From: Bosea sp. RAC05
Lineage (GTDB): Bacteria > Pseudomonadota > Alphaproteobacteria > Rhizobiales > Beijerinckiaceae
Reading direction: 5' to 3'
Length of the DNA: 64,000 bases
NCBI RefSeq assembly: GCF_001713455.1
Contig: NZ_CP016464.1
Location: 3,272,001-3,336,000 of the forward strand
The notes under the pieces were generated by a model that did not search any database, was not told the origin of the DNA, and saw nothing but the letters and a program-made list of their open reading frames with translations. The translations under genes were made by a program, and so were the position numbers. Below, piece after piece: positions 20,502 to 28,820 of the stretch (positions are counted from its first letter, which is position 1; each line of letters opens with the position of its first letter).

Positions 20502-21002
20502 TCAGGAGCGCGCCTCGCGCGCGCAGCTGTCCACCGCCTTGCGCAGCTCCTCGCCGTCGAGCCCCTTGCCGCGCGCGTCCTTGCGACATTCGGCGCGCTG
20601 GGCGAGGTCCGGGCGCTTCTCGTTGAAGCAGGCGACGAGCGCGGCGGTCCGCATCGAGCCGGTCAGCCCGCGCGCATCGACATCCGCCTTGCAGGCGGCC
20701 CGCGCCGCCACCGCGGTGGGCTTGCCGTCGCGGGTGACGCCGTCGCGCGCATAGAGCTGCACGCCGGGGAACTTCGCCTGGATGCAGTCGCGCATCGCCA
20801 CCCGCAGATCGTCGCCCGAGAGCGCGACATGTTCGGCCACGCAATCCTGGCGGGCCTTGGCGCGCTCGGCCCGCGGAACCGGCTCGTCGGCGGGGGCGGC
20901 GGCGACGCGCGCCGGCACGGGGCCCGGGCTCTGCGCCAGGGCAGGACCGGAAACGGAAGCGGTGAGAACGAGGCCAGCCAGCAGGAAAGCGCAACGGATC
21001 AT
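20502..21002 (-). CDS. PsiF-repeat-like exported protein
   Basis: This 166-residue protein has a signal peptide ending 'ALA' at about residue 23 and Cys-containing PsiF-type repeats: 'ACKADVDARGLTGSMRTAALVACF' in outline (residues ~100-125) and 'ECRKDARGKGLDGEELRKAVDSC' in outline (~135-160). PsiF is known as a phosphate-starvation-induced periplasmic protein of unknown activity. An AT-rich palindrome lies 25 bases upstream of the start. No Pho box is evident. Confidence 0.78.
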   Translation of the reverse strand: MIRCAFLLAGLVLTASVSGPALAQSPGPVPARVAAAPADEPVPRAERAKARQDCVAEHVALSGDDLRVAMRDCIQAKFPGVQLYARDGVTRDGKPTAVAARAACKADVDARGLTGSMRTAALVACFNEKRPDLAQRAECRKDARGKGLDGEELRKAVDSCAREARS

Positions 21003-21026
21003 CGGAGCACCAGCGTCAGAGGGATG

Positions 21027-21059
21027 GGAACAAAACAAAAACACATTTCGTTTTGTTCC
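21027..21059. promoter_or_regulatory. AT-rich palindrome upstream of psiF-like gene
   Basis: GGAACAAAAC (21027-21036) and GTTTTGTTCC (21050-21059) are exact inverted repeats around 13 bases. The plus-strand reading GAAC-N7-AAAC is one mismatch from the alphaproteobacterial LexA-type GAAC-N7-GAAC, so an operator role is conceivable. Confidence 0.4.
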
Positions 21060-21130
21060 GCAATCGTTCTCTTTCGCCCGTCTCGGGCGAAGCCGTAGGG
21101 TCCGAGCTTCGATCGGCCCAATCAACTCCG

Positions 21131-21184
21131 CGCAGACCCGAGTATCGCCAGCGGGAGATGCTCGGGTCGAGCCCGAGCCTGACG
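21131..21184. repeat. Palindromic intergenic repeat, copy 3
   Basis: The core is GCTCGGG (21160-21166), TCGA, GCCCGAGC (21171-21178), then CTGACG. Upstream CGCAGACCCGAGTATCGCCA matches copy 2. It abuts the rluC stop codon. Confidence 0.72.
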
Positions 21185-21188
21185 AACC

Positions 21189-22553
21189 TCACTCGTCCGG
21201 CGCGTCCACGATCGGGTCGTAAGGCGCGTCATCGAAGCCGAGCAGGTTCCAGGACTGGCGCATATGCGGCGGCAGCGGCGCGCTGACGTCGATCGTGCCC
21301 TTGCCGCGCGGATGCGGCACGACGATGCGCCGCGCCAGCAGATGCAGCTTGTTCTGGATGCCGCCGGGCAGCTCCCAGTTCTGGATGTTGAAATATTTCG
21401 GGTCGCCCACGATCGGGTGGCCGATATGGGCGGCGTGCGCGCGCAGCTGGTGGGTGCGCCCGGTCACCGGCTTGAGCGAGAGCCAGCCGAGCTTCTGCGC
21501 CGCCGTCTCCACCACGGCATAGTAGGTCACGGCGTGCATCGCGCCGTCCTCGCCATGCTTGGCCACCGCCATGCGCTGGTCGCCGTCATAGGCCTCCTCG
21601 CGGGCGAGATAGGTCGAGATCCGGCCCTGCCGCACGCGCGGCACGCCGGCCACGAGCGCCCAGTAAACCTTGCGGGCCGAGCGCGAGCGAAAGGTCTTGG
21701 CCAGCGTCGCAGCCGCGAAGCGCGACTTGGCGATGACGAGGCAGCCGGCCGTGTCCTTGTCGAGCCGGTGGACCAGGCGCGGCTTCTGCCCGCTTTTGTC
21801 CGTCAGCACGTCGAGCATCTGGTCGACATGGCGTGTCGTGCCCGAGCCGCCCTGGACGGCCAGACCCGCCGGCTTGTTGAGGACCATGACGTCCTCGTCC
21901 TCGTAGAGCGTGATCGAGCGCAGGAACTCCAGCGTGTCGCCATCGGCCTTGGCCGAGCGCGGGCGGCTCTCCTGCGGCTCGAGCTTGAGCGGCGGGATGC
22001 GCACCGTCTGCCCCTCTTCCAGCCGGTCCTTGCTGTCGGCGCGCTTGCCGTTGACGCGCAGCTCGCCCTTCCGGACGATGCGCTGGATGTGGCTGAAGGA
22101 GAGCTGCGGGAATCGGCTCTCGAGAAAGCGGTCGATCCGCATCTCGTTCTCGTCGGCGGTGACGACGAGCTGCTGAACGCCGGTCGCAAGCACCTGCGCC
22201 GTTTCCGCCTTCACCTCGGCGCGGGTCGGCGTGTCGCTCACCGGCGCGCGGCGGGTGGCGGCGGGCTTGCCGGCCGGCCTGGGCGCGGGTTTGGCGGCCG
22301 GCGGCCGCGGCCCGGCCGCGCGCGGCGCCGGATGATGCGGCTTGGGGTTGCGCGTCGGCGTGGTGTTGACCTCCGCCTCCTCGCGCTCGGGCCGGGCGCG
22401 GGCCGAGGCCTGCGCCGAGCGGCGGGCGTCATGGCTCGGGCGCTTGGCCTTGGCCCCAGGCCCGCGGGGAGCACCCGCGGCTGACGGACGGCCGCCACGC
22501 CGGGGGCCGGCTCCCGTTCCCTTGCCGCCCGTTCCCTTGCCACCGGTTCTCAT
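21189..22553 (-). CDS. rluC: RluA-family 23S rRNA pseudouridine synthase
   Basis: This 454-residue enzyme isomerises uridines in RNA, most likely in 23S rRNA. A basic, Pro/Ala-rich tail of ~100 residues precedes an S4 RNA-binding domain ('MRIDRFLESRFPQLSFSHIQ', residues ~135-155) and an RluA catalytic domain with 'RLVHRLDKDTAGCLV', whose Asp is the nucleophile. The motif 'TGRTHQLRAHAAHIGHPIVGD' is given here as the substrate-binding segment near residue 375. The ATG overlaps the crcB stop (ATGA), indicating coupled translation. RluC is the best guess; RluD-type specificity cannot be excluded from sequence alone. Confidence 0.88.
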   Translation of the reverse strand: MRTGGKGTGGKGTGAGPRRGGRPSAAGAPRGPGAKAKRPSHDARRSAQASARARPEREEAEVNTTPTRNPKPHHPAPRAAGPRPPAAKPAPRPAGKPAATRRAPVSDTPTRAEVKAETAQVLATGVQQLVVTADENEMRIDRFLESRFPQLSFSHIQRIVRKGELRVNGKRADSKDRLEEGQTVRIPPLKLEPQESRPRSAKADGDTLEFLRSITLYEDEDVMVLNKPAGLAVQGGSGTTRHVDQMLDVLTDKSGQKPRLVHRLDKDTAGCLVIAKSRFAAATLAKTFRSRSARKVYWALVAGVPRVRQGRISTYLAREEAYDGDQRMAVAKHGEDGAMHAVTYYAVVETAAQKLGWLSLKPVTGRTHQLRAHAAHIGHPIVGDPKYFNIQNWELPGGIQNKLHLLARRIVVPHPRGKGTIDVSAPLPPHMRQSWNLLGFDDAPYDPIVDAPDE

Positions 22554-22933
22554 GACAGGCTCCGGACGAGTGCGAGGCCGGCGAGCAGGGCCGCCAGCGA
22601 GAGGATGACGGAGCCGAGCACATAGGCCACTGCCAGCCCGGTCTCGCCGCGCTCCCAGAGCAGCACGGCGTCGAGCGAGAAGGCGGAGAAGGTGGTGAAG
22701 CCGCCGAGGATGCCCGTCGTCAGGAACAGCCTGGCATGCTGCGACCAGCCGGCCTCGGTCCTGAAGGCGAGCCAGCCGGCGATCAGCCCCATCAGCGCCG
22801 AGCCGAGAATGTTGATCAGCATCGTGCCGCCGGGAAAGCCGGTGCCGAACCAGCGCGGCGAGACGAGGTTGATGCCGTGCCGCAGCACGCCGCCGAGGCC
22901 GGCGCCGAAAAAAACGAGGAGCGTGGAGGTCAT
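22550..22933 (-). CDS. crcB: Fluoride ion channel CrcB (Fluc)
   Basis: This 127-residue four-helix protein forms a dual-topology dimer that exports fluoride across the inner membrane. Signatures are 'GAGLGGVLRHG', 'PGGTMLINILGSALMG' and 'LTTGILGGFTTFSAFSLD', the last containing the phenylalanine-box and Na+-site residues. It ends in an ATGA overlap with rluC. I looked for a crcB-type fluoride riboswitch in the 139 bases upstream and saw no match. Confidence 0.95.
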   Translation of the reverse strand: MTSTLLVFFGAGLGGVLRHGINLVSPRWFGTGFPGGTMLINILGSALMGLIAGWLAFRTEAGWSQHARLFLTTGILGGFTTFSAFSLDAVLLWERGETGLAVAYVLGSVILSLAALLAGLALVRSLS

Positions 22934-23025
22934 CGCCCTGCAATAGCCAGCCCGTCGCCCCCACACAAACGAAATCGGCCCCTTGCCGCGGGAGCGCCAA
23001 GCTGAGAGGTGTAGCGGCAGGGGCT

Positions 23026-23051
23026 TGACGTAACGGCCTGACGTAAGGGCC
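23026..23051 (+). repeat. Tandem 13-bp direct repeat in crcB/porin divergent gap
   Basis: TGACGTAACGGCC (23026-23038) is followed immediately by TGACGTAAGGGCC (23039-23051), 12 of 13 identical. It ends 21 bases before the porin start and could bind a regulator as a head-to-tail dimer. Confidence 0.55.
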
Positions 23052-23072
23052 TGGGGGAGGCGCAGAGGCAAG

Positions 23073-24400
23073 ATGCGGACGGGGGCCGACACCACGGCTG
23101 GCGCTGCCCTGTCTTGGGCGGGACGCGCGTTCCTGCTGGCGCTCGGTGCCTCCTGTGTCGCTCTCGGGCCGCGCAGGCCGCCGCGCCCCGCCCGCTCCCG
23201 GCCAGCGCCCCGCAATTCGCCCGCAGCTGCATCATCAAACCGGCCGACATCGCCCCGCTCTTCCCCGCCGCCGAGGAGGCGAGCGCGGCGGCCGCGACGG
23301 ACGACGACGACGACACCGATGACGACGCGGACGATGATGATGACGACGACGATGACGGGGACGATGACGACAACGTCCCGGGGCTGATCCTGCCGGGCTC
23401 GAGCACCTGCCTCGCCGTCTCCGGCAGCGTCACCGCCGGCCTGCAATTCGACAGCTACCGCATTCCCAAGGCCGGCGACGCCGCGCCCAAGCCCACCTAT
23501 TCCTGGCCGACCAACACCTCGCTGCGGATCGAGACCGCCCATGACCTCGCCTCGGGCCTGCGCATCGGCTCTGCTTTCGAGATGTCGCTGCGGCCGACCA
23601 CCGACCAGCCCGAAAGCATGACGGTCGACGAGGCCACCGTCACGGTGGGGACGATGACCTTCGGGTTGACCGGCACGTTCTTCAGCTTCTGGACCGGCGA
23701 GGAGTTCGCCTTCAGCGCCCGCCTGCCCGGCCGCAATGTCGGGCTGATCGGCTGGGAGCGCGATCTGACCGAGCGCTGGAACCTGGCGCTCTCGGCCGAG
23801 GACACGACGCTGGGGACGACCTCGACCATCCCCGTGGTCAAGGGGCGCGTGCCCGACGGCGTCGCGCGCCTGACCTACACCCAGGGCGAGCTGACGCTGC
23901 ACATGGCCGGCGCACTGCGCGACGTGCCGGGCTCGGTGCCCAAGCTCGGCCGCGCCGGCATCGTCGGTGCGACCTATGAGCTGCCGATCCTCGGCCGGCC
24001 CGGCGAGATCACGGCGCAGCTCGCCGGCGCGGTCGACGCCCCCGCCTATATCGGCTCCTCGCTCGACGCGACCATCGTCAGCCAGGTCCTGACGAGCGCC
24101 GATTCCAGCCGCGGCTTCTCGGGCGTGCTGGCCGCGCGGCGCGAATGGACCGACGAGCTCGCCAGCAACCTCTATGTCAGCCGCTACCAGCTCACCCTGC
24201 CGCTGGCCAACCAGGCCACCGGCAAGCTCAAGATCGACCGCGCCAGCGCCAATCTGGTCTGGACGCCGGTGGACGGCCTCAAGGCCGGGATCGAGGGCTC
24301 GGTCGCCTGGTCCCGCGTCGCCATCGCCAACCGCGCCGTTCCGGCCTCCCTGGGCGGCCGCCAGCTCTCGGCCCAGCTCTTCATCGAGCGCTCGTTCTGA
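23073..24400 (+). CDS. Porin-like outer-membrane protein with poly-Asp N-terminal region; apparent 5' frameshift
   Basis: From about 23168 onward one frame encodes a beta-rich protein resembling alphaproteobacterial porins: a cysteine-containing 'FARSCIIKPADIAP', an Asp tract (~22 Asp in 26 residues), then 'PGSSTCLAVSGSVTAGLQF' and alternating barrel strands to a C-terminal 'FIERSF' ending in Phe. The best start (ATG 23073 after AGAGG) and a hydrophobic signal peptide 'RAFLLALGASCVALG' are in a different frame. The 1328-base span is one short of a multiple of three. One extra G in GGG at 23166-23168 joins the two as 'VALGAAQA' then 'AAPRPLP', a normal cleavage site. If read without repair, only a TTG start without a signal peptide is available. 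Confidence 0.75.
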
Positions 24401-24436
24401 GGGAAGAGAAATCCGGGTCTCAGCGCCCGGAGACAC

Positions 24437-24554
24437 CAGCCCTCATCCTGAGGAGCCGCGAAGCGGCGTCTCGAAGGAGGCTCCAGGAGGCTCCGGAACC
24501 CGCTGGACCCTCCTTCGAGACGCGCTCTCCGAGCGCCCCTCAGGATGAGGGCTG
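24437..24554. repeat. Palindromic intergenic element (CCCTCATCCTGAGG type)
   Basis: The outer arms CAGCCCTCATCCTGAGG (from 24437) and CCTCAGGATGAGGGCTG (to 24554) are inverted; inner arms GCGTCTCGAAGGAGG and CCTCCTTCGAGACGC also pair. It lies between convergent genes, so it may stop transcription from both sides. Confidence 0.85.
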
Positions 24555-24574
24555 AGGCTGGCTTGCACCCGCCC

Positions 24575-24757
24575 CTACCCCTCCCGCCCGCGCCGCAGCA
24601 GCGGATGCACATAGAGCTCGAAGGCGATGGTCAGCAGGATGAAGACGAGCCCGATCGCGAAGGCGACGACCCAATAGGCGACATCATCCTCCGAGACGAA
24701 CCAGCCCGCGATCAGCGAGGGGACGATCAGGAGGACACGGGCGATGAGCGAGATCAT
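24575..24757 (-). CDS. Small two-helix membrane protein
   Basis: This 60-residue protein has hydrophobic helices at residues ~5-22 and ~28-50 joined by the acidic turn 'SEDDVA', and a basic C-terminus 'HPLLRRGREG', so both ends are probably cytoplasmic. No family is recognised. It lies downstream of rarA on the same strand, 99 bases away. The start has no strong ribosome-binding site. Confidence 0.6.
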   Translation of the reverse strand: MISLIARVLLIVPSLIAGWFVSEDDVAYWVVAFAIGLVFILLTIAFELYVHPLLRRGREG

Positions 24758-24856
24758 GGACGAGGCACCGGCACGGCCAAGGGGCGGCCGCGAGGATGAG
24801 GATAGGCCGGTGCGGGTGGACGGCTTTGTTTTCGATCAACGTGGACCGGAGGAACG

Positions 24857-26167
24857 TCAGCCCTCCCCCCGCTCGCTCCGCAGCTTCTCCCAATACTCCA
24901 GCCGCTTGCGGATCTCGCGCTCGAAGCCGCGTTCGGGCGGGTCGTAGAAGCGCTGGCGGCCCAGCGCGTCGGGCCAGTAGTCCTGGCCGGAGAAGGCGTC
25001 GGGCGCATCGTGGTCGTAGGCGTAGTCCGCGCCATAGCCCTCCTGCTTCATCAGCTTGGTCGGCGCGTTCAGGATCGTCTTGGGCGGCATCAGCGAGCCG
25101 CGCTCGGCCGCGACCCGGCGGGCGGCCTTGTAGGCCTTGTAGGCGGCGTTCGATTTGGGCGCGGTGGCGAGGTAGATCACCGTGTTGGCGAGCGCGAGTT
25201 CCCCCTCCGGCGAGCCGAGCTGCTCATAGGTCTCGGCCGCGGCGCGGGCATGGACCAGCGCCTGCGGGTCGGCGAGCCCGATATCCTCGACCGCCATCCG
25301 CACCAGCCGCCGCGCCAGGAAGCGCGGGTCCTCGCCGGCATCGAGCATGCGGGCGAAATAGTAGAGCGCCGCATCCGGATCCGAGCCGCGGATCGTCTTG
25401 TGCAGGGCCGAGATCAGGTTGTAGTGGCCGTCCTGCGCCTTGTCGTAGATCGGTGCGCGGCGCTGGATCACCTCGCCCAAACCCGCCTCGTCGAAGATCT
25501 CGCCCGGCTTGGCGGCGCGCCACAATTCCTCGGCCAGCGTCAGCACGGCGCGCCCGTCGCCATCGGCGAAGCGCGCGAGCGCCAGCCTCGCCTCCGGCGT
25601 CAAAGGCAGCTGGCGGTTCTCCAAAAGCTCCGCCCGGCCGAGCAGGAAGAGCAGCGCGCCCTCGTCGAGCGACTTGAAGGTCAGCACCCGCGCCCGCGAC
25701 AACAGCGCGGCATTGAGCGCGAAGGAGGGGTTTTCGGTGGTGGCGCCGACCAGCGTGATCGTGCCGTCCTCCATCACGGGCAGGAAGGCGTCGAGCTGGG
25801 CCCGGTTGAAGCGGTGGATCTCGTCGACGAAGAGCAGCGTGCCCTTGCCGCCGAGGCGGCGCCCGCGCGCCTGCTCGAACACCTTCTTGAGATCGGCGAT
25901 GCCGGAGAAGATCGCGCTGATCTGCTCGAAGCCGAGATCGACCTGCCCCGCCAGCAGCCGCGCCACGGTGGTCTTGCCGGTGCCGGGCGGGCCCCAGAAG
26001 ATCAGGCTGCCGAGCGAGCCGGATTGCACCAGCCGTGTCAGCGCGCCGTCCGGCCCAGTCAGATGCTCCTGGCCCGCGACCTCGCCCAATGTCGTCGGCC
26101 GCATCCGGTCGGCGAGCGGGCGTGGCCCGGACTTGTCCAGCCCCGAGGCGGCGAAAAGGTCGCTCAC
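24857..26167 (-). CDS. rarA: Replication-associated recombination protein A (AAA+ ATPase)
   Basis: This 436-residue member of the RarA/MgsA/WRNIP1 family acts at stalled replication forks with SSB. Walker A 'GPPGTGKTT' begins at residue 59, Walker B is 'LLFVDEIHRFN', sensor 1 is 'LVGATTENPSF', and the C-terminal tetramerisation/MgsA domain carries 'HKTIRGSDPDAALYYFARML' and 'GYGADYAYDHD'. The GTG start overlaps the TGA of the upstream protease gene (GTGA), so the two are co-translated. Length and domain order are normal. Confidence 0.95.
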   Translation of the reverse strand: MSDLFAASGLDKSGPRPLADRMRPTTLGEVAGQEHLTGPDGALTRLVQSGSLGSLIFWGPPGTGKTTVARLLAGQVDLGFEQISAIFSGIADLKKVFEQARGRRLGGKGTLLFVDEIHRFNRAQLDAFLPVMEDGTITLVGATTENPSFALNAALLSRARVLTFKSLDEGALLFLLGRAELLENRQLPLTPEARLALARFADGDGRAVLTLAEELWRAAKPGEIFDEAGLGEVIQRRAPIYDKAQDGHYNLISALHKTIRGSDPDAALYYFARMLDAGEDPRFLARRLVRMAVEDIGLADPQALVHARAAAETYEQLGSPEGELALANTVIYLATAPKSNAAYKAYKAARRVAAERGSLMPPKTILNAPTKLMKQEGYGADYAYDHDAPDAFSGQDYWPDALGRQRFYDPPERGFEREIRKRLEYWEKLRSERGEG

Positions 26168-27594
26168 CCCGGGAAGACCGAGGTCACGCTCTGGCCGCCG
26201 CGCGAGATCGTCACCTCCCAGGAGCGCTTGCGCTCCCTCAGCGCCGCCTCGACGTCGCGCGAGCGCGTCATCGCCTCGCCGTTCAGCGCCTGGATGATGT
26301 CGCCCTTCTGGAAGCCGACGCGGGCGGCCGTGCTGCCCTCCTCGATCGCAGCGACGACGACGCCCTCGGTGCCGGCGTCGATGGCGAGTTCCTCGGCCAG
26401 CGCCGGCGACAGGTTCATCACGGTGATGCCCGACAGCGGCGTGCGCCCCGCCAGCGTCACCGGCTCGCGCGGCCGCAGTTCGGGCGCCGGCACCAGCTTC
26501 ACCGGCAGCACGACGCGCTTGCCGGAGCGCAGCACGGTCAGCGTCGCCACGCCGCCGAGTGGGCGCGTCGCGAAGCGGTAGCCGAAGGATTCGGGATCGT
26601 CGACGGCGAACCCGTCGACCGCCAAGATGACGTCGGAGCGGCGCAGCCCCCCCTCCGCCGCCGGGCCCTTCTCGACCACGCCCGCCACCACGGAGCCGGC
26701 CGGCCGGTCGAGGCCGAGCCCGTCGGCGACATCGGGCGTCAGCGCCTGCAGCCTTGCGCCGAACCAGGGCCGCCGCACCGTCGTGGCGCCCGTCCGGGCG
26801 CTCTCGACGACCACCCGCACCATGGCGGCGGGAATGGCGAAGCCGATGCCGTGGCTGCCGCCAGAGCGCGAGAAGATCGCCGTGTTGATGCCGATGACGC
26901 GCCCCTGCATGTCGACCAGCGCGCCGCCGGAGTTACCGGGGTTGATGGCGGCGTCTGTCTGGATGAAGGACTGCGCGTCGCCGACGCCGATCTGCGTGCG
27001 CGCCAGTGCCGAGACGATGCCCTGCGTCACGGTCTGGCCGACGCCGAACGGGTTGCCGATCGCCAGCACGATGTCGCCGATCTCGACCTTGTCGGAATCG
27101 GCGAGCTCGATCGCCACGAGGTCCTTGGCGGTCTTGAGCTTGAGCACGGCGAGATCGGTGCGCGGATCGCGCAGCAGGATCGTCGCCTCGACCTCGCGCT
27201 TGTCGGCGAAGGCGACCTTGACCTCGCTCATGCCCTCGATGACGTGGTTGTTGGTGACGACGAGCCCGCTCGCATCGACCACCACGCCCGAGCCGAGCGA
27301 GCGCTGCACCCGCTCCTGCGGCACGCCGAAGCCCCGGTCGCCGAAGAAGCGCCGGAAGAAGGGATCGTCCATGAAGGGGTTGCGCGGCTGCTTCTCGACG
27401 CGCGCGCCATAGACGTTGACGACCGCGCCGGCGCTCTTCTTGACGACGCCGGAGAACGACAGCGAGATCTCCTGGCGCGACTCCGGCACCTGCCGGAGCG
27501 GCGTCTGCGCCGCCACGGGCCCTGCGGCCAGCGACGACACCATCAGCGCCGCCGCGAGGAGGGCCCCGCGGGAAAAGGTGGCCTTGCGCTGCAT
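26164..27594 (-). CDS. Do-like periplasmic serine protease (DegP/DegQ family)
   Basis: This 476-residue exported protease/chaperone has a signal peptide (residues 1-30), a trypsin-like domain with catalytic triad H117 ('NNHVIEG'), D147 ('TDLAVLK') and S222 ('GNSGGAL'), and two PDZ domains (~275-365 and ~380-470). The short Q-linker 'RNPFMDDPFFRRFFGD' resembles the LA loop of Deg proteins. It handles misfolded envelope proteins. GAGGAG precedes the ATG. It is the first gene of a coupled pair with rarA, an arrangement I know from other alphaproteobacteria downstream of rplQ. Confidence 0.93.
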   Translation of the reverse strand: MQRKATFSRGALLAAALMVSSLAAGPVAAQTPLRQVPESRQEISLSFSGVVKKSAGAVVNVYGARVEKQPRNPFMDDPFFRRFFGDRGFGVPQERVQRSLGSGVVVDASGLVVTNNHVIEGMSEVKVAFADKREVEATILLRDPRTDLAVLKLKTAKDLVAIELADSDKVEIGDIVLAIGNPFGVGQTVTQGIVSALARTQIGVGDAQSFIQTDAAINPGNSGGALVDMQGRVIGINTAIFSRSGGSHGIGFAIPAAMVRVVVESARTGATTVRRPWFGARLQALTPDVADGLGLDRPAGSVVAGVVEKGPAAEGGLRRSDVILAVDGFAVDDPESFGYRFATRPLGGVATLTVLRSGKRVVLPVKLVPAPELRPREPVTLAGRTPLSGITVMNLSPALAEELAIDAGTEGVVVAAIEEGSTAARVGFQKGDIIQALNGEAMTRSRDVEAALRERKRSWEVTISRGGQSVTSVFPG

Positions 27595-27687
27595 CTGGCG
27601 TCTCCTCTGCGACCGGCGCGACTCATCGCGAGAGATAGGCCGATGGCAGGGCGATTTCCAGCGTGGAGCCGCCGCCACGCCCCGGCG

Positions 27688-28653
27688 CTACTTGTCCTGC
27701 AGCAGCAGGCGGTACTTCTCGATCTCGGCCGGGACCATCTTCGCCACGAAGGCCGGCGACATTTCCTCCGCCGTCGGAACGACCGAGGACAGGGTCTTGA
27801 ACCGCTCCTGCAGGTTGGGGCTCGCCAGCGCCGTGCGCAGCGCCGCATTCAGCTTGGCGATGACGGGCTCGGGCGTGTTCTTCGGCACGAAGATCGCGTT
27901 CCAGCCCTGGGCCTGGAAGGCGGGCAGCCCGGCCTCGACCGAGGTCGGCACCTGAGGCAGGCTCGCCAGCCGGTCCGGCGTCGCGACGACGAGCGCCCTC
28001 ACCTTCTCGCCCTGCACCGCCCCCGACAGCGAGGTCGCGGCATCGCAGACACCGTCGATCTGGCCGCCCATCAGATCGTTGAGCGCCGGCCCCGCGCCGC
28101 GATAGCTCACGAGCGCGACGTCGACGCCCGACGCCTTGATGAAGGTCCGGCAGATCAGATAGTTCGACGAGCCGACGCCGGCATGGCCGAGGCTGATCTT
28201 GCCGGGGTTGGCCTTCGCATAGGCGACGAACTCGGCCAGCGTCTTGGCCGGGAAATCGAGCTTCAGCGCGATCATCGGCGAGGTCTTGGCGACGAGGCCG
28301 ACCGGCGCGAAATCCGCGTTGGTGTATTTCAGGTCGGGATAGATCGTGTAGGAGGCGGCGTTGGTGCCGCTGTTGCCGATGACGATGGTGTAGCCGTCGG
28401 GCTCGGCCCGCGAGGCCCGCGACAGGGCGGTCGCCCCGCCCGCCCCGCCCATGTTCTCCATCACGATGCGCTGCCCGAGCACGCGCCCCATCTCGTCGCC
28501 GACGAGCCGCGCGATCACATCCGACGAGCCGCCGGCCGCGAACGGCACGATCATGGTGATCGTCTTGGCGGGGTAGTCCTGCGCGGAGGCGGACTGAGAG
28601 CCCAGGGCCAGCATCGCACCCAGGATCAAACCGGCCGTCTTTTTCATCGTCAT
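27688..28653 (-). CDS. Tripartite tricarboxylate transporter-type substrate-binding protein (TctC/Bug family)
   Basis: This 321-residue periplasmic binding protein has a signal peptide ending 'ASA' and the Bug-family pattern 'KTITMIVPFAAGGSSDVIARL', which I cite as residues ~32-52, plus 'GGAGGATAL', 'PDGYTIVIG' and 'SYRGAGPALNDLMGGQID' in outline. Such proteins deliver small carboxylates to TctAB permeases or act as sensors. No tctA or tctB is in the window, so it is an orphan. It sits between deg and the end of the rplQ operon. Confidence 0.9.
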   Translation of the reverse strand: MTMKKTAGLILGAMLALGSQSASAQDYPAKTITMIVPFAAGGSSDVIARLVGDEMGRVLGQRIVMENMGGAGGATALSRASRAEPDGYTIVIGNSGTNAASYTIYPDLKYTNADFAPVGLVAKTSPMIALKLDFPAKTLAEFVAYAKANPGKISLGHAGVGSSNYLICRTFIKASGVDVALVSYRGAGPALNDLMGGQIDGVCDAATSLSGAVQGEKVRALVVATPDRLASLPQVPTSVEAGLPAFQAQGWNAIFVPKNTPEPVIAKLNAALRTALASPNLQERFKTLSSVVPTAEEMSPAFVAKMVPAEIEKYRLLLQDK

Positions 28654-28768
28654 GTTCGTTTCCCCCTGACGGCGAGAGACGCCGTCTTGATTCATTGGCG
28701 GAAAGCGTAGTCGCGAAGCCGCAGGCCGCCAAGGGAGCGCACCGCGTCGTCCTCACCGCCCGCCAACG

Positions 28769-28793
28769 AAAAAGGGCGGCCCGAGGGCCGCCC
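28769..28793 (-). terminator. Intrinsic terminator after rplQ
   Basis: On the minus strand GGGCGGCC (28793-28786), a four-base loop and GGCCGCCC (28781-28774) are followed by TTTTT. It lies 28 bases past the rplQ stop and closes the alpha operon. Confidence 0.9.
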
Positions 28794-28820
28794 TTCGAAA
28801 CTGCCGGACCAGGGAAACCC

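Noticed and set aside
22934..23072. Fluoride riboswitch before crcB
   Set aside because: I looked for the conserved crcB-motif blocks in both strands of this gap and did not find them.
23166..23168. Programmed ribosomal frameshifting in the porin
   Set aside because: No slippery heptamer, stimulator stem or internal Shine-Dalgarno pattern is evident at the junction; a missing G is simpler.
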